From a filamentous cyanobacterium Phorm 6 (GTDB lineage: Bacteria; Cyanobacteriota; Cyanobacteriia; Cyanobacteriales; Microcoleaceae), in assembly GCA_003003725.1 (NCBI GenBank), contig PVWI01000035.1, positions 1 to 32,529 of the forward strand: DNA of 32,529 nucleotides, read 5' to 3'. The notes under the pieces were generated by a model. It was not told where the DNA came from. It saw nothing but the letters and a program-made list of their open reading frames with translations, and made no database searches. This document shows, one piece after another, positions 8,381 to 16,227 of this stretch (position 1 is its first letter; the number at the start of each line of letters is the position of its first letter). Both the position numbers and the translations under genes were made by a program.

Positions 8381-8463
8381 GAATTAAATAACTTCCACAA
8401 GTTTGTGGGATGGGCGGGACGCCCATCCCACAATAACAATTAAAATTGTAAGTTATTTAATTC
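8381..8463. repeat. MITE-like 83-bp palindromic element
   Basis: Outer 14-bp perfect inverted repeats (GAATTAAATAACTT at 8381-8394 and its complement at 8450-8463) enclose an inner hairpin with 13-bp arms (TGTGGGATGGGCG at 8404-8416 and its complement at 8420-8432). No clear target duplication is seen. Part of the inner motif (GCCCATCCCACA) recurs near 9082-9093. It ends 15 bp from the stop of the convergent cupin gene and may stop transcription there. Confidence 0.65.
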
Positions 8464-8477
8464 GCGATCCTTAGTAA

Positions 8478-8861
8478 TTAATCTTCTTCGTGAGCATCTT
8501 GGGGGAAACGAATAATGTCATCATCGCCGAGGTATTCGCCATTTTGGATTTCAATCATCACTAGGGGAATAACGCCTGGATTTTCGACGCGGTGAGGTGT
8601 ATTCATGGGAACATAGGTTGACTGTTTCTGCATGAGAATCGTCTCGTTGTCGTTGCAGATTACTTTAGCGGTACCGGAAACCACAACCCAGTGTTCGCTC
8701 CGATGATAGTGCATTTGGGTGCTGATATGGTGGCCCGGTTTGAGTTCAATCCGATTGATTTTGTAACGATCGCCCGCGTCTATGACTGTAACTTGACCCC
8801 AGTAGCGGGTTTGTGTGCGATGATCGTCAATTGTTTCGATTGTGTCCGCTGTTTCCACCAT
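8478..8861 (-). CDS. stand-alone cupin, mannose-6-phosphate isomerase type II-like
   Basis: The 127 residues form a single cupin barrel that matches the C-terminal isomerase domain of type II phosphomannose isomerase/GDP-mannose pyrophosphorylase. Metal-ligand motif 1 is present (HYHRSEHWVVVSG), followed by the family's ending of the form GEYLGDDDIIR. The nucleotidyltransferase half is absent. Stand-alone copies exist in many cyanobacteria and may isomerise mannose-6-phosphate or act on another sugar phosphate. Its 3' end faces the pentapeptide gene. The acidic tail HEED is short. The family is clear; the substrate is inferred. Confidence 0.85.
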   Translation of the reverse strand: MVETADTIETIDDHRTQTRYWGQVTVIDAGDRYKINRIELKPGHHISTQMHYHRSEHWVVVSGTAKVICNDNETILMQKQSTYVPMNTPHRVENPGVIPLVMIEIQNGEYLGDDDIIRFPQDAHEED

Positions 8862-9168
8862 GCTGTTGATCTCGCTAACGGTGTGTATGAAAATAATTGT
8901 ATTGAAAGTATATCATTCGGTAAGTGCGATCGGGCTTTTGGCTGAGTTTTAAAGGCGCTATTGAGCTTGATCAGATTAATCGCCATTGGCCATCCGTCCA
9001 CAAACTGACAAAAAAGCCCTAACTTTGTTGTAGCAATTAAGCTGTTGTGCATTTAAATTGTATATTCGGCACGGCGTCGAAGCCCATCCCACAAGAGTGT
9101 TTGATTGATTTTTGACACAGAATTTAAATGTAGGGCAGGGTATTGCCTACCCATACAAGAATTGGGGT
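8862..9168. other. intergenic 307 bp with repeat fragments
   Basis: This lies between the cupin start and the UMP synthase stop. It holds a partial copy of the GCCCATCCCACA repeat (about 9082-9093) and a GTAGGGCAGGG...TGCCTACCC imperfect hairpin (about 9130-9153). No gene is supported. Confidence 0.4.
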
Positions 9169-10623
9169 TTAATGTTCCGCAGTCAAAAGCTGGAATTCCT
9201 CCGTATCAATCCGATTTGCTTGATACAAAATCTGAGCAATTTCCGAAAGTGCTAACACAGAATGTGCGCGATAACCATTCACCAGCAATCTATCTTTTAC
9301 TCCCTGTTCGTGGTCAATCAAAACCACAATATCTTCCACATTCAAGCCAGCAGATTGCAACTTAGCCGCACCTTCCATCACACTCTTGCCACTAATCAAA
9401 ATATCATCAACTACCACAATAGTTTCTCCAGCCTGAAAATGCCCCTCAATCAACTTGCCAGCACCGTAAGTTTTCACTTCCTTTCGGGGGAAAATCATCG
9501 GTCTTTCCATCCGCAAAGCTAAACCAGTTGCTGTGGGCAAAGAACCGTAGGGAATTCCCGCAATGCGATCAAATTTTAAGTCTTTGAGAATATCCGCATA
9601 GGCGCTGACAATTTGGTGGAAAATTTGCGGAATTGAGATGATTTTTCGCAAGTCAATATAATATGGAAACACCGCTCCTGATGCTTGTACATGATCGCCA
9701 AAAACCACACAGCCGATGTCATAAAGTTGCAAGATTAAATCGCGGTGAGGTTCCGGTTGCAAAAAGCAAACATCCGGTAGCCACAAGTCACAAGTAGGAC
9801 TACCTGCGATCGCCTTTAAACGCTCTTCGTTGATATTATCCCGCAATTTTTGAACTGCTTCGCGGGGATTTGACTGCGCGAATAAACTGGCAGGTATTGG
9901 TAGCAATAAATCCTCACCATTCTTGCTTAAACCAGCCGCTAGCAGTTGAGCGAGGTTGTTTTCTGCTTCGATGTCATTTTCTGCTGCGATATCTCCTTCA
10001 ACTAAAATTAGGCGTTCAGGAGCAGTTTGGCGGATGCGCGCCAACACATCCGGCATTACTCCTACTTCTAAACCGAGTTTTTCAGGAGTTCCCCAAGTCT
10101 GAGAAACGCGGACTAATTGCAAGTAAAAAGGGTTTTCTGGTGTTGGGTATTGTTGCAAAGTGGTGGCGGAGGAATTGGCCGTGGCACACAGGACAAAAAC
10201 TGTTTTGCCGGGATACAATAAAAATGGTGCTACTTGATCGAATCCGGCATAGGGACTTAGGGTAACTGCGTCAACTTCCCAGTCCTCAAATACGGTTTTA
10301 GCAAAGACTGTACTCGCGCTTAAATCGCAGTGTTTGGCATCTAAAATTACAGGAATATGAGGAGGGATAATTGCGAATATTTGTTGCAGCAGTTGCAAAC
10401 CGGGAATGCCTAAAGATTGGTAAAAACCCAGGGTGATTTTGTAGGCACAAATTAAGTCGGCAGTTTGGTCGATCGCAAATTTAACCTTTGCCAACAAATC
10501 CGTGGTTATTGACAGTGAACTAATCAAATTTTCAGGATCTGGATCAAGGGCTAAATACAGCAAACTTTGATTGTTTTCAATAGCCGTCAACAGTTTATCG
10601 CTAAAGTTTGTTTGATCGATCAT
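9169..10623 (-). CDS. pyrFE: bifunctional orotidine-5'-phosphate decarboxylase/orotate phosphoribosyltransferase
   Basis: This UMP synthase carries out the last two steps of de novo pyrimidine synthesis (orotate + PRPP to OMP, then OMP to UMP). The N-terminal half (about 1-270) is a PyrF subfamily 2 decarboxylase with the active-site motif VILDAKHCDLSAST. The C-terminal half (about 290-484) is a PyrE transferase with FPRKEVKTYG and the PRPP loop VVVDDILISGKS. The decarboxylase-first order is opposite to animal UMPS and is a known arrangement in cyanobacteria and kinetoplastids. The length of 484 residues fits an intact fusion. Both active-site motifs look complete. It is divergent from the DUF547 gene with a 140-bp shared promoter region; no clear ribosome site precedes the ATG. 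Confidence 0.93.
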   Translation of the reverse strand: MIDQTNFSDKLLTAIENNQSLLYLALDPDPENLISSLSITTDLLAKVKFAIDQTADLICAYKITLGFYQSLGIPGLQLLQQIFAIIPPHIPVILDAKHCDLSASTVFAKTVFEDWEVDAVTLSPYAGFDQVAPFLLYPGKTVFVLCATANSSATTLQQYPTPENPFYLQLVRVSQTWGTPEKLGLEVGVMPDVLARIRQTAPERLILVEGDIAAENDIEAENNLAQLLAAGLSKNGEDLLLPIPASLFAQSNPREAVQKLRDNINEERLKAIAGSPTCDLWLPDVCFLQPEPHRDLILQLYDIGCVVFGDHVQASGAVFPYYIDLRKIISIPQIFHQIVSAYADILKDLKFDRIAGIPYGSLPTATGLALRMERPMIFPRKEVKTYGAGKLIEGHFQAGETIVVVDDILISGKSVMEGAAKLQSAGLNVEDIVVLIDHEQGVKDRLLVNGYRAHSVLALSEIAQILYQANRIDTEEFQLLTAEH

Positions 10624-10763
10624 GGGTATTTGGGGATGGGAATTTAAGAATCAGAATTGGCTGTTAAAATTGGAACAGTAATTTTGCCGAAATAGACAAA
10701 TTGCCATTGAAGTTTGAATTTAGAATCTTTTAAGATTGTAGAAGGTAAAGGCTGTAAATTGTC

Positions 10764-11471
10764 ATGATAAATACGATCGCATTTAAGACTTGGGACAATT
10801 TGCTACACACCTATGTTGACGATGTTGGCCGCGTTAATTATCGGCGCTGGAAAGCTGAGTCGGCGGATGTTTTGAGACAGTGGCTGGAAAATTTGGCGGA
10901 TGTGGATTTGGTGGGTGTTGATACAGATTGGCGGCTGGCTTTGTGGCTGAATGTCTATAATGCGATCGCGATTGCTCAAGTTATTGAAGTATATCCGATC
11001 GCGTCAATTAGTCCAAAAGTTTTGGGAATTCCCAACTGGCTGAGCTTTTTGGAATTTTTCACTCGTTCAAATTCGATTATTGGCGGCAAAAAGTACAGTC
11101 TCAATCAAATCGAACACGGGATTTTACGCCGGGAATTTGCCGAACCGCGCATCCATTTTGCCTTAGTTTGCGCTGCGGTTGGGTGCCCGCTGCTGCGCCG
11201 GGGGGCTTATTTCCCGGAGTCGGTACGGACTCAACTAGAAGCGGATGCGAACCGTTTTATTCACAATCCTGATAAGGTGAAGTACGATGCGGGGAAAAAG
11301 AGGCTTTATTTGAGCAAGATTTTTAAGTGGTATGGTGAGGATTTTGTGAAGGCGGCGGGTTCGGTGGCTGGATATGTGGGTGGTTATTTGGGCGCGGATG
11401 TGGTGATGGGGGATGAATGTGCGATCGTTTTTTTGCCTTACGACTGGAATTTGAATCGGGTTGAGGATTGA
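10764..11471 (+). CDS. DUF547 domain protein
   Basis: The 235 residues match DUF547: LALWLNVYNAIAI, SLNQIEHGILRREF, EPRIHFALVCAAVGCP and the AY/QL segment that follows are the family's conserved blocks. There is no signal peptide or membrane helix, so it should be cytoplasmic. DUF547 has no settled function; a conserved Cys (VGCP) and His residues might form an active site. Its last codons and stop (GTT GAG GAT TGA) lie inside the left copy of a 35-bp imperfect direct repeat that brackets the CRISPR segment, so the gene end marks a rearrangement boundary. Confidence 0.85.
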   Translation: MINTIAFKTWDNLLHTYVDDVGRVNYRRWKAESADVLRQWLENLADVDLVGVDTDWRLALWLNVYNAIAIAQVIEVYPIASISPKVLGIPNWLSFLEFFTRSNSIIGGKKYSLNQIEHGILRREFAEPRIHFALVCAAVGCPLLRRGAYFPESVRTQLEADANRFIHNPDKVKYDAGKKRLYLSKIFKWYGEDFVKAAGSVAGYVGGYLGADVVMGDECAIVFLPYDWNLNRVED

Positions 11472-11493
11472 GATTTTTCCTAACCAGTAGGTG
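11459..11493 (+). repeat. left copy of 35-bp direct repeat bracketing the CRISPR segment
   Basis: GGTTGAGGATTGAGATTTTT and the following CCTAACCAGTAGGTG match 12858-12892 at about 29 of 35 positions, in the same orientation. This copy includes the DUF547 stop codon. Confidence 0.55.
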
Positions 11494-11856
11494 TTTTTTT
11501 GAGGGGGTCTAGGGCAAACAGTCGCAAGGTGAGGGCAAACAGAGGACAAGGTGAGGGCATAGAGAGGGCTGGCAGTGGCAGTGTGGAGAGTGTGGGAGCG
11601 CTGGCAGAGTTTAGCGATCGGACGGACTGCTGAAAATTTTGCGTCACGGTTGCGACATCAAAACACACACTTTTTTTAAAAACTAAAAACGAGTGAAAAC
11701 ACCACAAAGCCCGCTGCAAGTACATTACAGTGGTTTTCAGAATGTGTGGTTTTATATGTAAAAAGTTGATGTTTAAGTATTTTTACGGATGACACTAAAT
11801 CAGAAAAAATTAATATTATAAATGTAATAACTAATTCGCTTTAGAGTAAATAAATA
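11494..11856. other. intergenic 363 bp with a 22-bp tandem repeat
   Basis: From about 11513 to 11569 there is a G-rich, roughly 22-bp tandem repeat in which CAAGGTGAGGGCA occurs twice (11525-11537 and 11547-11559). The remainder becomes increasingly AT-rich towards the next gene. No convincing gene, terminator or promoter is seen. Confidence 0.45.
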
Positions 11857-12459
11857 ATGTTTAAAATTTTAATGGCTGTTATTCTCATTTTAGTTTTAGT
11901 TTTTGGAGGTATAGAAACGATTAATTTTTTAACCGATATTTTTTCTAGTATATATTCTTATAATTTAGTTCTTTATTACTCTTTCTGTGGTGTTTTCGCA
12001 TATATGACGTATAAATCATTAATAAACTCTTTAAAAAAAACTTGTAAAATAGAATATTTTCACAAAATATATGAGGAAGATTATAAAGCTACATCAAACG
12101 AAATTTTTAGCGAGATTAAACGTTGTTTAATTTTTCAGTTGCAAAAAATATTAATTGTTTTTGTAGTAGTTTTAATAGATACGTTTTTAAATTTGTTGAT
12201 TTACATTTCATTTCTTATTCCAATTACAATCTTGTCAGTTTTAATATCAAGGTTAGATGTTATTCTTATACAAGAGTATATATTTATTATAACTGCTTTT
12301 TTACTAGCTACTACAAAAGGTGGATTGTTTGATTTTTTCCAAAAACAAAAAACTACAACAGAATCTGAACAAGAAGTTAAAACGAATTGTCAGAAAATGA
12401 GAGAAGGTATTATAATATTAGATGCTCTTACTAAACTAATAGACATTCCAGTTATTTAA
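11857..12459 (+). CDS. AT-rich multi-pass membrane protein, unknown
   Basis: This 200-residue protein is not recognised. It has a hydrophobic N-terminus (about 2-27), a second segment (about 36-55), a charged middle (about 58-90), then two or three long hydrophobic segments (about 93-117, 118-133 and 139-153) and a polar tail with TTTESEQEVK. The gene is far more AT-rich than its neighbours, with many TTT, ATT and AAA codons, which suggests acquisition by transfer. It sits directly upstream of the CRISPR leader and inside the direct-repeat-bracketed segment. Membrane proteins beside CRISPR arrays can be accessory proteins, but nothing in this sequence shows that here. No clear ribosome site is visible. 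Confidence 0.6.
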   Translation: MFKILMAVILILVLVFGGIETINFLTDIFSSIYSYNLVLYYSFCGVFAYMTYKSLINSLKKTCKIEYFHKIYEEDYKATSNEIFSEIKRCLIFQLQKILIVFVVVLIDTFLNLLIYISFLIPITILSVLISRLDVILIQEYIFIITAFLLATTKGGLFDFFQKQKTTTESEQEVKTNCQKMREGIIILDALTKLIDIPVI

Positions 12460-12583
12460 TTGATGAAAGTACATTATGCGGGAAAATTACAGTTTCCCCG
12501 CCTAGATTTATTTAGCAAAGTAAGGTTGGTGATCTTCTCACGTCACTATCTAAAAATGGTGACTGTTAGAGCGAAACTTACAG
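12460..12583 (+). promoter_or_regulatory. probable CRISPR leader
   Basis: This 124-bp stretch lies between the membrane-protein stop and the first repeat. It is placed at the leader end because the degenerate repeat is at the other end. It contains an imperfect hairpin (GCGGGAAA...TTTCCCCGC, 12479-12501). The promoter could not be pinned down. Confidence 0.5.
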
Positions 12584-12844
12584 GTGGCAATCAACCTAAA
12601 TCCCTATCAGGGATTGAAACAGATTTAAGGATCTCTAACTCTTGTTTTGCGTCTTCAAGTTGCAATCAACCTAAATCCCTATCAGGGATTGAAACTTTTT
12701 GTGGGTGCTGGGGCGGTTGGGGCAGAGGGCCGGGTTGCAATCAACCTAAATCCCTATCAGGGATTGAAACACTTCCATAGACCGGAGCCAGCCAACAACT
12801 CGGAAAAGCCGCAATCAAACTAAACCCCTATTAGGGATGGAAAC
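12584..12844 (+). CRISPR. CRISPR array, four 37-nt repeats and three spacers
   Basis: Repeats are at 12584-12620, 12659-12695, 12734-12770 and 12808-12844. Copies 2 and 3 are identical, copy 1 differs at its third base, and copy 4 has six changes. Spacers are 38, 38 and 37 nt. The repeat has a short stem (TCCCT/AGGGA) and ends ATTGAAAC, the usual 8-nt 5' handle of crRNAs, so transcription on the plus strand is inferred, with the degenerate copy as the old distal end. The repeat resembles those of cyanobacterial type I-D or III-B systems. No cas gene is present in the window, so the array depends on Cas proteins from elsewhere or is a relic. Confidence 0.97.
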
Positions 12845-12857
12845 ATAGCCTTAATCA

Positions 12858-12892
12858 GGTTGAGGGTGGAGATTTTCACTAATCGGTAGGTG
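12858..12892 (+). repeat. right copy of 35-bp direct repeat
   Basis: This is the partner of 11459-11493, starting GGTTGAGGGTGGAGATTTT and ending CGGTAGGTG. It lies 14 bp after the last CRISPR repeat and resembles the 3' end of the DUF547 gene. Confidence 0.55.
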
Positions 12893-12930
12893 GTTAGATG
12901 AATGCTAACCAATTAGCTATTGATCCGCCC

Positions 12931-13524
12931 TTAAACCTCTCCACTCAAAATCTGTTGAACCGTCAAACTTAGCTGTGGAAACATCGGAGATACGATCGCC
13001 TCTCCATCCCGAAATACCCCAACCTCAACATATTGCCCCTCCTCAAGCCGCAACACAGTCAGGACTTGTTCAATAGGATCAACAACCCAATACTCTGCGA
13101 TGCCCCGCGCTGCATACTGGGCTCGTTTGCGCTCGTAATCCCGATCGCTACCCACCCTACCCGGACTAACTACCTCCACAACCAACCGAGGAGGCAGCAT
13201 ATCGAAAGTGATAGTCAGCCTGTTTGCTGTCAGCGGAATGTGTTCGGGTTCCAAAATAATCAAATCGGGGTAACGATTGGCGGCATCTCCCGATCGCAAA
13301 ACAGCAACTTGAACCTCACAATTATGAGTTTTAATCAGTCTAAGTGGCACTAGCCCGCTGCTAGCCAGATAGAAAAATAGATAGTTGGCAATAAAATTGT
13401 TAGGTTCAGATTCTGGCGGCAAAGCGATTAACTCCCCATCAATTAATTCATAGCGATTATCGGTGTTATCTGAGTAGTTAAGGTACTCGTCAAAAGTTAA
13501 TTTTTTAGATTGAGCTTGTACCAT
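12931..13524 (-). CDS. Uma2 family (DUF820) endonuclease-like protein
   Basis: The 197 residues have the Uma2/DUF820 order: LTFDEYLNY, RYELIDGELI, NRYPDLIILEPE, PRLVVEVVSPG and YAARGIAEYWVVDP. The Asp of YPDL and the Glu of VEVVSP correspond to the PD-(D/E)XK nuclease core. These proteins are highly amplified in cyanobacteria; the biological target is not known. An AAGGA about 10 nt before the ATG supports the start. The gene is convergent with the CRISPR array, only 86 bp away, but the family is too common for this to imply a link. Confidence 0.9.
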   Translation of the reverse strand: MVQAQSKKLTFDEYLNYSDNTDNRYELIDGELIALPPESEPNNFIANYLFFYLASSGLVPLRLIKTHNCEVQVAVLRSGDAANRYPDLIILEPEHIPLTANRLTITFDMLPPRLVVEVVSPGRVGSDRDYERKRAQYAARGIAEYWVVDPIEQVLTVLRLEEGQYVEVGVFRDGEAIVSPMFPQLSLTVQQILSGEV

Positions 13525-13556
13525 AATATTACATTCCTTATTAATTGTAGGGACAC

Positions 13557-13771
13557 GGCAGTGCCCATAGGTGTCAACTTAAGCTCAAACCCAGTCACAG
13601 ATGGTTGTTTGACTATTAAACTTAGATCCCCCCTAGCCCCCCTTAAGAAGGGGGGGACAAGAGTCTTTTCAAAGTCCCCCTTCTTAAGGGGGATTTAGGG
13701 GGATCTAGACTTTGCCTAAGAGCTACATTTATATGGCTTTCAGGCTTAAGTTGACACCAATGGGCAGTGCC
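13557..13771. repeat. nested palindromic repeat element
   Basis: Three layers are visible. Outer imperfect arms (13557-13584 and 13744-13771, 26 of 28 matching) include a perfect 15-bp inverted pair GGTGTCAACTTAAGC (13570-13584) and its complement (13744-13758). At the centre lies a strong C/G-rich hairpin (13623-13707) with TAGATCCCCC and GGGGGATCTA ends. The outermost motif (GGCAGTGCCCAT and its partner) looks like an older hairpin split by insertion of the TIR-bounded element. No transposase is encoded. Confidence 0.75.
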
Positions 13772-13902
13772 GTCTCCTAACTACAGGATTTCGTATCAAA
13801 TCTACTGTGCAACTTAGACAGGTGTCCCACCTTCCACCTACAATTACTCGGTAACTGACATATTGAAAGCTATCACCGCTCAAATCCTCTGGAATATAAA
13901 CA

Positions 13903-15303
13903 ATGATTTCAGATAAATTTCGACGAGAATTGCGATCGCAAGCTAAACTCTGGGAAGCAGAAGGACTCATCGATACTTCATTCTACCAACAACTTGCCGA
14001 TCGCTACCAATTCAACACCCTCGAAACCGCCTCCCGCAACCGATTCCTCACTATTCTCATCAGTCTCGGCAGCATTCTCCTAGCAATAGGAGTCATCACC
14101 TTTGTCGCAGCAAACTGGCAAGTTTGGCCGCGGGAAGCCAGAGTTACACTACTACTGAGCCTATTCGTAGCAGTGAATGTAGCCGGTTTCTATCTGTGGC
14201 GAATCCCCCCATCCCGCAGCACAAACTTCAATCCAAATATGCCCCCAACCAAGGGGCGAAACAAACTTTTAGGTGAAGGATTGTTGCTATTAGGCGCTCT
14301 GATTTTAGGAGCAAATATGGCTTTGATGGCGCAAATGTTTCATATTGGCGGTTCTTCCTACGGACTTTTCCTCGCTTGGGGAGTCGGCGTGCTCGGAATG
14401 GCTTACAGTTTGCGCTTGACTTCCTTGGGCGTTTTGTCAGCACTTTTAGTCAGTTTAGGCTATTGGCTGGCTGTGTTAGATTTCTCTTCCAAAGTCGAGT
14501 TTTCTTGGCTGGAAGTTTTGGTGCGACAAATGCCGATCGCAGCTAGTATCATGTTTATACCACTGGCTTACTGGTGTCGATCGCGTGCTATATTTGCCCT
14601 AGGTGCGATCGTCCTCATTTTTTCCCTACAAGTTTCTATCGCCCAAGGGTTAAATCCAAATTGGGCTGCCACAATCTTTTGCGCCCTACCGCCCGCTTTG
14701 TTGTGGGGATACGATGATGCAATGTGGCCGAATATAGACAGCAGGCTGTTTCAAGCTACCGCCCGTAGTTTAGCACTGCTATTTTTGGCTAGTCTTTTTT
14801 ACTTTCTTTCCTTCCACTGGCTGTGGCAAAGTTCACCAAATCCTTCGGAAATTTCGCTGGATTGGAATGTTTTGGCAAATGTGACTGTTTTGGGTGCTTT
14901 GACGGTGTTTGAGTGGCTGCATTTGGGACGTTTGGAACTGCGGCGACGAAAACAAAAAGGTGTGGATTTGACTACAGGTGCGATCGCACTTTTGATAGTC
15001 ATCACTGCTTTAATACCGCTTTACCACTTGAATTTTATTCGGATTCCAGAATTAGCGACTTTTCTGTTTAATGTTTTATCATTTCTGCTAGCCGTCGGTT
15101 TAATCCGAGAAGGTTTAGCTTTAGGAAACCGCAAGAGTTTTTGGGGAGGAATGGTATTAATAACTTTGCAAATTATCAGCCGCTTGTTTGAATACAATAC
15201 TGAACTGTTGCTCAAATCTTTCGTATTTGTGTTGTGTGGAATAGGTGTAATTGCCGCTGGCTTGTGGTTCGAGAGACACTTCGCCACAATTAAAGATGAA
15301 TAG
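13903..15303 (+). CDS. DUF2157 multi-pass membrane protein
   Basis: The 466 residues start with a soluble N-terminal region of about 45 residues (REL...LWEAEGLIDTSFYQQLADRY), typical of DUF2157, where a helical segment precedes the first helix (ILISLGSILLAIGVITFVAANW). About ten to twelve hydrophobic segments follow to the C-terminus. It should be an inner-membrane protein of unknown function. The gene for a GDYXXLXY protein follows on the same strand; the two families commonly occur together, which suggests joint action. No ribosome site is obvious before the ATG. Confidence 0.83.
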   Translation: MISDKFRRELRSQAKLWEAEGLIDTSFYQQLADRYQFNTLETASRNRFLTILISLGSILLAIGVITFVAANWQVWPREARVTLLLSLFVAVNVAGFYLWRIPPSRSTNFNPNMPPTKGRNKLLGEGLLLLGALILGANMALMAQMFHIGGSSYGLFLAWGVGVLGMAYSLRLTSLGVLSALLVSLGYWLAVLDFSSKVEFSWLEVLVRQMPIAASIMFIPLAYWCRSRAIFALGAIVLIFSLQVSIAQGLNPNWAATIFCALPPALLWGYDDAMWPNIDSRLFQATARSLALLFLASLFYFLSFHWLWQSSPNPSEISLDWNVLANVTVLGALTVFEWLHLGRLELRRRKQKGVDLTTGAIALLIVITALIPLYHLNFIRIPELATFLFNVLSFLLAVGLIREGLALGNRKSFWGGMVLITLQIISRLFEYNTELLLKSFVFVLCGIGVIAAGLWFERHFATIKDE

Positions 15304-15359
15304 AAATTGTTAATTTCGATAATTACAAATCAATCCCCAACCGAACCCAAAAAACGTAG

Positions 15360-15425
15360 GGGTGAAGCATTCGGGCGACAATAAAATATAAAAATCCCGA
15401 ATTTATATGTCAGAATGCTTCACCC
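15360..15425. repeat. hairpin repeat overlapping an upstream possible start
   Basis: Thirteen-bp arms GGGTGAAGCATTC (15360-15372) and its complement (15413-15425) flank an AT-rich centre that has a second inverted pair, ATTCGGG/CCCGAAT. The right arm contains the ATG at 15415, so that start would encode repeat-derived residues (MLHPNP). Confidence 0.7.
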
Positions 15426-15462
15426 AAACCCCGTGACAAATCCCGAATCCCCAATTAGTAAT

Positions 15463-16167
15463 ATGAACACAAACAACACTGACTTATTAGTTGAAAATCC
15501 AGATACAACAAATCTGTTTCAGCTTCCCCCGGAGGCGAAACGTATTCCTGGCTGGCGACTGTGGATTCCTTTGTTATTGCAAATCGGATTAATTGCCGCC
15601 GTACCCGCTCAATCAGTTTACACTTTTGTCACTGGCAAAACAGTGATTTTGCAAACAGTACCAGTAGACCCTTACGATTTGCTACGCGGATATTACCAAG
15701 TTTTGAGTTATGATATTTCTCAGAGTAATAATCTTGAGAAATTACCAGGGTGGAAAGATTTGCCCCCCAGTGACATAAAAGCTTGTCCTGTCGGCATTGT
15801 TTGCCCAGATAAAAAGACGCACTATGTCAAGGCAGGAACCAGTTTTTATGTTATTTTGGAATCGCCAAAAGATGCAGCTAATTCTGGTAGTCCGAAAGCC
15901 TGGAAACCTATGCGTGTCAGTTTGGAAAATCCATCTAATTTACCTGCAAACCAAATCGCACTTCAGGGTAAATATAATGGCCGACAGATGGAATATGGTT
16001 TAGAAACTTATTATATGCCAGAAAACGAAAGGGAAAAGGTTAATCAGGAGATTGGCGTAGCTCAAAGGGGAAAACGGCAATCTTTTGTGGTAGAAGTGAA
16101 GGTGGACAAAACAGGCCACGCTGTACCCGTGAGTTTGTGGGTGCGCGATCGCAATTATCGATTTTAG
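15463..16167 (+). CDS. GDYXXLXY domain membrane-anchored protein
   Basis: The protein of about 234 residues has one membrane helix (about 40-62, WIPLLLQIGLIAAVPAQSVY) followed by an exported domain. The family's name motif appears in variant form as VDPYDLLRGYYQVLSYDIS, with P-Y replacing G-D-Y. The conserved end SLWVRDRNYRF is present. ATG 15463 is preferred because the in-frame ATG at 15415 is inside a dispersed hairpin repeat; the longer form would be 250 residues. It follows the DUF2157 gene by about 160 bp and probably works with it. The role is unknown. Confidence 0.8.
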   Translation: MNTNNTDLLVENPDTTNLFQLPPEAKRIPGWRLWIPLLLQIGLIAAVPAQSVYTFVTGKTVILQTVPVDPYDLLRGYYQVLSYDISQSNNLEKLPGWKDLPPSDIKACPVGIVCPDKKTHYVKAGTSFYVILESPKDAANSGSPKAWKPMRVSLENPSNLPANQIALQGKYNGRQMEYGLETYYMPENEREKVNQEIGVAQRGKRQSFVVEVKVDKTGHAVPVSLWVRDRNYRF

Positions 16168-16227
16168 CTGAAGGGGCGATCGACCGCAGCCTAGTCTTTT
16201 GAGTATTTATGCTGATTTTTTTGTGAA

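Noticed and set aside
12460-12780. 106-codon open frame across the CRISPR array
   Set aside because: It repeats QPKSLSGIET because it reads through CRISPR repeats; the array explains it.
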